Positions 56,336 to 64,000 of a stretch of DNA of 64,000 bases are shown piece by piece (the stretch's first letter is position 1; every line of letters begins with the position of its first letter). The notes beneath the pieces were generated by a model. It was not told where the DNA came from. It did no database searches and was given only the letters and a program-made list of their open reading frames with translations. Made by a program: the position numbers and the translations under genes. Source of the stretch: Acheta domesticus (taxonomy: Eukaryota; Arthropoda; Insecta; Orthoptera; Gryllidae); NCBI GenBank assembly GCA_031308135.1, contig JAHLJT010003656.1:51258421-51322420 (forward strand), in the 5' to 3' direction.

Positions 56336-57105
56336 AAGATATATTTCTTCTTCAGTAAATTACTATATTTCTACTTTCAGTTTTCATAATTATATTTTAA
56401 TGCTGTATTTAAAGTTATGGTAACACTTTTATTACATTATCGGTATCTATTTACCTGTCAATTAAATGCTGGCATCTTGCCTCCTCGTTATGTAGTATTA
56501 TGTTCCTTTCTTTAAATGTCCGAAAACTCACAAGCTGCGACATATTATTAAAAACAAAGCACACTATTATAAAGCAGAAATACTTGCAATTAATTCAGTG
56601 TGAATATTCTTCTTCTGGTTGTTATTCAATAGCAATAAAAATGCAAAGCAGATAAGTGGTAGAAAAAACCTCTGACCTTTCAGAATAAAAATTGCTTTCT
56701 GTACTGAATAAATGAAGGTCTGCAACTTATGATCGTGGCTTAAGATTATCAGCCCTGTCATCTTACGAATGCCATCCAGTGGAAAGACAGGAAACACTTC
56801 CCACCAGCATATAAGAGCGTGGGCCACTTAACCGGTCCAGTTAACCTAACCCTCCCCTACCGAAAATCGGCATAGGATATTTTCATTTCTTTGTGGACAA
56901 CTGTTGTCAACATAAACAGAATTACCCGATATATCGTAATAATGCGAATAGTGACATATTTTTGATTTACGTTTGCAAGAAAAAAAATTACGATTTGCGG
57001 AGATTCTGCCTACATTTAAACAGTGCATCTACGAGTATATTGTGATCATTGATCATTATTTCGAGTGACTTGCTCAATTATTTCCTTAATTTTAGACAAT
57101 TTTGA
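56336..57105. other. AT-rich region, no gene
   Basis: No coding sequence, RNA gene or repeat recognised. Confidence 0.45.
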
Positions 57106-57455
57106 CTCTGCCCAGATGAACAGGAATTGGAAATCAATTTGAAAAAAATCCTACGCATGGTTTAGGAGCAAGTGTTGTTCACATACACCGGTTAGACGGA
57201 CGGACGTTTTGCTTTAAATTGGTTTTTCGGTATCATTGGCCCACAAAACAGGTTTTTTGGCTACACCACGTGTTAGAGGATGTTTTTCTTCATTTATCAA
57301 CTAGATTTATCTACTTTTTCATTATCAGGTCCCGGCAATGAATTTTTTTCTGCCGAAAATCCGCCGTTTTTCGAGCAGCTTAACTTTCATAACTTGCCCT
57401 ATACTACATATATTACTCCGTATATAAGTATGTATACTGGAAAGTAAAAAGTGTC
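57106..57455 (-). repeat. Repeat A fragment (terminal part)
   Basis: Matches 12290-12640: TCCTACGCATGGTTTA, GACGGACGTTTTGCTTT, GGCTACACCACGTGTTAG, GGTCCCGGCAATGAATTTTT and the end TATGTATACTGGAAAGTAAA. Only the palindrome-bearing end is present. Confidence 0.75.
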
Positions 57456-57836
57456 TGCTAAGGTGAATTCTGCGCTCACAACCTCTGCGAGTATGCAATA
57501 AGCACAAAATTAGCTCCATAAGCTGGCTACAACTACTATTCCACTAATCATCTATCTGCTTTAATAATTTTGCCTATCTCCTGTAGAACAGTATTCATGA
57601 AACGACCTTTAATCCCACAATGCATCTTCTCATTATTATTATTTGAATGAATTGAGGCATCATAGCTGGCCTGGCTTCCACTGCCTACCAGATTTACAAG
57701 CGCTCTCTAAGACTGCCATATTCCTTCGGTCTCAGCAACACACGGCTCATCAAGAAAGGTGCTGTGCTTCCTGAATGTTGGCACAGACATTCCTCTTCAA
57801 TCCTTAAAAATAGGCACATTAAACCCATCGCAGCGA
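57456..57836. other. Short spacer between opposed repeat A copies
   Basis: No feature recognised. Confidence 0.4.
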
Positions 57837-60800
57837 ATATACGGAGTATAGGGAAAGTTATGTAATGCTGCGCGAAAAAATGGCGAATTTTCGCCAGAAA
57901 AAAAATCGTTACCGGGTTGTGATAACGAAAAAGTGGATAAATCCAGTTGCTAAATTAATAAAAAAATCCCCGAACACGTGGAGTAGCCATAATCCCAGCT
58001 ATGTAATTCTTTGATACCGATAAACCAATTGAAAGCAAAACGGCCGTCTGTCTGTTCGCCCCTCCAGCCGTCCGGTGTATGTGAACAACACTAGCGCCTA
58101 AACTATGCATACGACTTTTTGCAAATTGAAGAAACCCCTGTCCATCTTGCCTGAGTCGAAGCTCTGACATTTTGGCAAACATACATTAATTTTTGGAGGT
58201 ACTTTACATGAAGGCCCCCGGACATTTTCAAAATTTTCTCGAAAACGGCTCCAATTTTTTTACTCAAATGTCTCGTAAGAATAAAGTAAAATACACTTAT
58301 TAAGATGGCATAGGTCCGATCTTCACGATTAACTCTGAATTTTCCAAAATTGCAAAAGTTTGAATTTTATACGGCGTCTTCCTCCAACTACAAAATTAGA
58401 CAGAGATTTTTCCTTCAAATAAAATTTGTTCTTCATTGTAAGCTATTTTTTAAGGTCATGTACAATTTTTTGAAAATTTTAGTAGTTTTCGCGCAATATT
58501 GCGTGCAATATGTGCTATTTTTAAAAAAAAAATTACAAAAACGAGATTTTCTCAAAAACGGGTCCAAATTTTGTCTTTAAACTTAGGGTAGGGATAGTGA
58601 TAAGTGTACTCTATTAGATGACATAAACACTATATTTCTCTATTCTTTTGTTGTTTTTTTACTTTCCCGTATACGTACGTATACACGGAGTGATATACGT
58701 AGTATAGGGAAAGTTATGTAATGCTGCGCGAAAAAATGGCCAATTTTCGGCGGAAAAAAATTAATTGCCGGGCCATGAAAACGAATAAGTGGATAAAACC
58801 AGTTGCTAAATTAAGAAAAAAAATCCTCTATCTCGTGGTGTGGTCAAAATCCATGATTTGTTGCTTCTTTATACTTAAAAATCGATTGACGGCATTCCGC
58901 CCGTCTGTCCGTCTGTGGTCAACGCTAGCGCCTAAACCGTTCGGTCGATTTTCTTCAAAATTGATATTCCCCAGTCGATCTGATTCTAGTCGAAGCTTTG
59001 TGATTTTGAAAAAGATTCTTTAAAATTTGGGGGTACTTTATATGAAGCCCCCCGGGGATTTTCTACATTTTCTCAAAAACGGCTCCAAATTTTTTCTTTA
59101 AATTTCTTGTATGAATAGAGTAAAATACACTTTTTAACATGGCATAGGTCCGATTTTCACGTACAGCTCTGAATTTTCAAAAATTGTGAAAGTTTGAATT
59201 TTTTTCAGCGTCTTTCTTCAACTACAAAATTGAAGATAGAGATTTTTTCTTCAAATAAAATTTGTTCTGCATATTGAGTTCTTTAATAAAGGTCATGTAA
59301 ATGTTTTTCACAATTTTCGTAGTTTTCGTGCAATATTGCGTGCAATATGTGCAATTTTAAAAAATTACAAAAACAAGATTTTCTCAAAAACGGCTCCAAA
59401 TTTTTTCTTTAAACTTTTGGTAGGGATAGTGGTAAATGTACTCTATCAATGACATAAAAGCCATTTTGGTCTATCGGTTGGTTTTTTTCAAAAATTACCA
59501 AAATGTAATTTTTTTTACTTGTCTCTCACGTCGTTAATATTTACATTATCGGCGATTTTTTCACATTATTATATTTACGAGTATATATGCTTTAAATAAT
59601 GTCAAGTAAAGTTTCTCGAAAACACTACCGTTTTCTGTGAAAAGTAGCTCAAATTCCGGCATTTTCAGAAATGCTCAAACGCCATTTTCTCGTATTTGGC
59701 TGCAATTTTTTTCTTGAAATTTTTGTAACGGATATTGCTAATTACACTCTTTAGTATAGCGTAAAGTTTATTTTGAGTTTTTTTTTGTTTTTTCAAAAAT
59801 TATATAAATGTAAATTTTTTGAAAGATCTCTCACATCTTTAATATGCACATTATCCGCAATTTATAAAAATTATTATATTTGTGAGTGTAAGTGCTTCAA
59901 ATAACTTCAAAAAAGTATTTTGAAAACTCAAAAATTTTCTGTGAAAACGAGCTTCAAATTTCGCATTTTTAGTAGTGCTTAAACGCCATTTTCTCTTAAA
60001 CGGCACATAATTTTTAAAAGAAAATTGCCATTTACGGCTATGTTTTTGTGTTCTTTAATATTCTAAAATTAATGTTTCTGTTCTACCAATAGGAAACCGA
60101 AAAATTAAGAAAATGACAAAAAAAATGTACTTTTGGCGATGATAGATGGTAGCTGGCAAGAAAGAGTATGTGGCAATTCCGAATAGCTAGCGTATACCCA
60201 GGAAAATAGAAAACTAATACGGGAAAGTCTGTGCCATTCTGTAGCACCACTAGTTTAAATTGCAAAAATATAATTCTTTTGATTTGCCTCTCACGTCGTT
60301 AATATTTACACTACCGGCGATTTGTTGACATTATTATATTAATGAGTACATGTGCTTTAAATAATGTCAAGTAAAGTTTCTCGAAACCTTAACCGTTTTC
60401 TGCGAAACTAGCTCAAAATTCCTCATTTTCAGAAACGACCAAACGCTATTTTCTTAAAAAAAGCTCCAAATTTTTTCTTCAAAATTTTCGAACGGATAGT
60501 GCTAACTGCACTCTTCAATATGACGTAAAGTTCATTTTGAGGGTATTTATTTGTTGTTGTTGTTTTTTTTTTCAAAAATTACACAAATGCAATTTTTTAA
60601 AAGATTTCTCAGAGCGTCAATATGCACGATTCTCACAATTTGTAAACACTATTGGATTTGTGAGAAAGTGCTTAACATGACTGCAAATAAAGTTTTGCGC
60701 AAACACAAAAGATTCCTGTGAAAAAGAGCTTCATATTTCGTATTTTTAGTTGCGGTTATACGCCATTTTCTTAAAAACAGCTAATTTTTTTTAAAAGAAA

Positions 60801-61024
60801 ATTGCCAATTAGAACGAGGTGTTACTGTTCTTTAATATTCTAAATTTAATATTTCCGTTCTACAATGAGGAAAGAGAAAAATTAATAAAATGCCAAATGT
60901 ACTTCAGGCGGCGATAGATGGCAGCTAGCAAGAGTGTGTGGCAATTCCAAATAACTAGTTCAGACCCAAGGAAATAAGAAACTAGTACGGGAAAGTCTGT
61001 ACCATTCTGTAGCACCACTAATTT
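57837..61024 (+). repeat. Repeat A inserted into repeat A
   Basis: An outer copy runs 57837-58660 and resumes at 60257-61024. A complete inner copy sits at about 58657-60256. The inner copy starts TTTACTTTCCCGTATACG (palindrome 58669-58684) and ends CTGTAGCACCACTAGTT. Joining the outer halves restores the order seen inside the inner copy (tatt-ttttgttgtttttt then aaaat-taatt...TCTCACGTCG). This fixes a full length of about 1.6 kb. No reading frame, so a non-autonomous element. Confidence 0.8.
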
Positions 61025-62107
61025 ACTTTTTTGTAGTACGTAAATTGTATGATTATTTTTTTTAATAATGAAAAAAATACCACTGGGTTGAAAATTTAAA
61101 GCTAATAGAAGAAATATTTCTGTAAACAAAAATTAGTGTCTTGTCCTAGAAAATAAACCTAATCTATCTTCTGAACAGATTCCCCAGAGAACCTTCTTGA
61201 CCGCTTCAGGGATTGACCTTGTCTCCACAAAAGCTAAATGAGATCTGCCACTAAACAATATCATCCAGCACGTGTGTGATACATGCGTATGTATACATGC
61301 ATGACATGTAGTATTGTGAGACACCACAGGGAAAGTGTGCAAATATTTTCAAGTGTCATATTTCACGCTTAAATCTACTAGAACAGCTATTGCTTTTCAG
61401 GCTACTCTCAAATTTCCTCTGAAATGTCCTAAAATTATTTCGATATTCTCATCAATATACCAGAAGTACTTGTTACGAAAAAAAAGATTTTTCAAGTGCT
61501 CCGTCTTTAAAAGTGTGAAAACTCCCATAATAGTATTATTAAGCTCCAAGCAATTCTGTCACATTCAAAGAATTTTATCAAAATGTGTAAAAAATTAAAA
61601 ATCAAAAAGTGAGCACTACTGAAGCCTTTGTTGCAACGCGAAGTAAATGAATCGTGTGTTTCATCAAGCAATGTAATGATTTCGTAATTCATTACAAATG
61701 ATTGACGAAACAAACACAGTCTGTTCACAAATTTGAGAAACCCATAACATTAAAATTATTTTTATATAGAACTACAAAATAGCATTTTCGTAAGTATAAT
61801 TTATTCTGTTTTCCTGGGCAATATAAAAAAAATTGATCTCTATTAAAATTTTAAAAAATCCCACTGCTAAATTCCATTTAATTCTCCCTTAATTTCTTAA
61901 GTTTAGAAATTTCATTAAAGATTTCTTTTACGCAGTGGATGGAAGAGAAAACAAACGAATATTTCAGACGCGGAAACAGGCATTTGCTCCCACGTTGCCT
62001 CTGATTTGAACTCACAAATAAATCTTTTTGTTAATTCTTCAACCTTTAATGGCGTTAATTACAAATTCGATGCGGCTATAAAGACCTATTTGTAAATATT
62101 GATTGAT
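61025..62107. other. AT-rich region, no gene
   Basis: Nothing recognised; short ORFs have no motif. Confidence 0.45.
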
Positions 62108-62620
62108 AACTCCGGGCGCGGCAACTGCTAAGGTCATTATTCCGTTGGTGCAGTGCGTGTTTTTATTGATAGAGGTCGCTGCGATCTTTCCAGCTGAATG
62201 GAGAGATTCGGCGCTGACCTACGTCGACTTTTCAGGGATTTTTCCCAACTAGGTATCTCCCACCAGCGGGGCAAGCTCTAAGCTCCCGACTGGTCTCCCG
62301 ACATGTGTGGCAGTGCAGTGCATGTTAGTGTGTGTGTGTAAGACGAGAGGATAGGACAAGGAAGAGGAAGGAAAGATCGCGCGCGGTCCGTGGCCCGTTT
62401 GTTAGGGTATTGCTCCGGCATTCGCCTGGTGTTCACGGGAGAAAGGACGGAAAACTACCGACCAGAGCAACCGGCCGCTAGAATTCTAATCCAGACAGCG
62501 ACTGGATGCGACCTAGCTGACAAGTTAGTGTCGAAAATTCTGTCATTGTCAGATTCGAACCCTAGGACCTCACGGTCAGAGGCAGTGCAGGGATATCAGT
62601 TGATGCCCTGAGCAACCTTT
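62108..62620 (-). mobile_element. Full-length copy of the tRNA-derived SINE
   Basis: Minus strand: A-box-like TTGCTCAGGGCATCA (about 62600-62614), B-box GGTTCGAATC (62552-62561), then body blocks TCCAGTCGCTGTCTGG, CTAGCGGCCGGTTGCTC, CGAATGCCGGAGCA, AACAAACGGGCCACGG, a pyrimidine-rich and CA-rich tract, GGTGGGAGATACCTAG and the 3' end AATGACCTTAGCAG-TTG, GCGCCC with an ATCAATCAAT tail. About 510 bp. This copy shows the ancestral order from which the 38-46 kb satellite arose. Confidence 0.8.
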
Positions 62621-63397
62621 GACAGTCCTAATCGCAAGGTTTGGGGAGATTATTTCGTCAATTTGAACATACAACCGTCTTTCTCCACTATTTCACATCG
62701 AGACGTGTTATCTCTTATTATGCGTCTTAACTTATCGATATTGATAAACAGATTCATATCCAGCTGAGTATTCGTAATAATCAGCTAAGTTGATAATAAT
62801 TAATGTTTCGGTTGATTTTGTACTTCTGTCAATGAACAATTTTATGTTTAATACAAATTGTATGTAGACACTTTATCAGCCACGACGTTAACACGAAGGC
62901 AGTCTTCCATAGTCCTACTCATGGCCAGCATTCATTAATTGCTCATTTAAACGCAACACCTTCAAAACTCAGAAACGGTACTTTTCATGAAATGCATTGG
63001 AAGATTTACCTTAACTATAATAAGAAACAGTTTGATATTAATGCATTGCACATTTTGTTTCTCTAACTTATGATCTGACACTGTTGCAATGAAAAATTCA
63101 AAGTATACTAAAGGTTGATCGAATATTTAGTTCACTTAGCACGTGCTTAGGACAGTGGATAGGGGGCACTAGTAATTCTTTATCTGAGATAGTAGTCATA
63201 ATAGTTTTCATAAGTATGCAGACAAGTTGTGATGCCAAATTGACAAAAGGTATAGTGTTAATCTTTATATTCAGTTTCATTAGATGGTCAATATGTCAAT
63301 ATTATTTAGGGAGGACCGTTGATTGAACGCGCTCCGAACGCCACACACAGTTAAAACGACCCTGCAAGATATTTCGTCGAAAGACAGAAATAAACAA
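62621..63397. other. AT-rich region, no gene
   Basis: No coding sequence or repeat recognised. Confidence 0.45.
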
Positions 63398-64000
63398 GCA
63401 GTGGTGCTATTACAGAATGCCACAGATTTTCTCGTATTATTTAGTTTTCTAATTTCTTTGGTGAGGGTTAGGTTTTGGTTTTCCCCCCTCCCTCTTCCCA
63501 GCTGCTATCTATCGCCGCCCAAAAATATATTTTTTCACATTTTCTATTTTTTTTTCGAACCCCTAATAATAGAACTGAAACTTGACTTCAAGAATATTAT
63601 AGAAGAGTACAACCTACTTCCACATGGAAATTTTCGTTAAAAAATTAAAGAGTCATTTATGAGAAAATGTATTTGAGTGATTCAGAAAAAGTGAATTATT
63701 TCGAAGCTCATTTTCGCCGTCAACTTGCGAGTTTTTGAAAAACATCGTGAGGAATTATTTAAAATAATTGTACTAACAAAAGCAATAATGTTTACAAATC
63801 GCTGGTAATATAAATATTAATGGCGTGAGTGATATTTAAAAAAACATTCATGTCATTTTTTAAAAACAAAAGAAAACGTACAAATACAAAAGTAACTATT
63901 CAATATCAAGAACCCACAATTTATGAAATCTGACTTCACAAGATAGGTAGTAATTTACTGCATATTACAAGAGGATTTATCCACTTTTTCTCTATCATGT
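63398..64000 (-). repeat. Repeat A copy running off the window
   Basis: Begins AGTGGTGCTATTACAGAATG with ATTTTCTCGTATTA, as at 9826, then CAGCTGCTATCTATCGCCG, and continues with the diverged repeat A interior (TATTAATGGCGTGAGTG). The last 30 bases (ATTTATCCACTTTTTC) belong to the opposite end of the family, so this copy is internally deleted or rearranged. Confidence 0.7.

Overview
The window looks like nuclear DNA of an insect. It is AT-rich, repeat-dense and gene-poor. Only two protein-coding genes can be supported, and both are split by spliceosomal introns. The gene content (an insect-style Mesp/sage-family bHLH factor and a compact HURP/Mars-type GKAP protein), long TE-filled introns and abundant mariner, hAT and non-LTR elements fit an insect. 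The order cannot be read from this sequence. Nothing here is prokaryotic.

Layout. 1-13.7 kb is intergenic: a SINE 3' half, two copies of a non-coding dispersed repeat (called repeat A here), MITEs, tandem duplications and three hammerhead-ribozyme-like motifs. 13.7-23.1 kb holds a complete eight-exon plus-strand gene for a DLGAP5/HURP (Mars)-like spindle protein, with a cell-cycle-type promoter (CCAAT, E2F-like, CHR-like). Its introns carry LINE fragments, a hAT relic, a SINE tail and a probable solo LTR. 23.1-32.3 kb is AT-rich intergenic DNA with a foldback MITE and a large TIR element. 32.3-53.4 kb is a minus-strand bHLH gene (sage-like): the last exon is at 33.4-33.8 kb, the basic/helix-1 exon at 46.4-46.5 kb, an N-terminal exon at 50.9-51.2 kb, and a possible upstream exon lies near 53.2 kb. 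53.4-64 kb is again repeats: SINE copies, a decayed Jockey-like LINE and more repeat A.

The most striking structure is inside the 12.6-kb intron that splits the bHLH domain. An antisense copy of a tRNA-derived SINE (about 38.34-46.08 kb) has had its central segment amplified into about 27 tandem units of 269-277 bp (mean 272), in two length classes. The unamplified SINE is present elsewhere in the window (62.1-62.6 kb, 53.4-53.9 kb, 34.2-34.4 kb, 1-275), so the birth of a satellite from a SINE can be read directly.

The two genes share no evident pathway. The HURP-like gene should act in mitotic spindle assembly. The sage-like gene is a tissue-specific transcription factor by family (salivary gland in Drosophila). 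The HURP-like reading frame needs one base added in an A7 run in exon 4, which is either an assembly error or a real lesion. All homology statements rest on motif recognition by eye; no database search was run.
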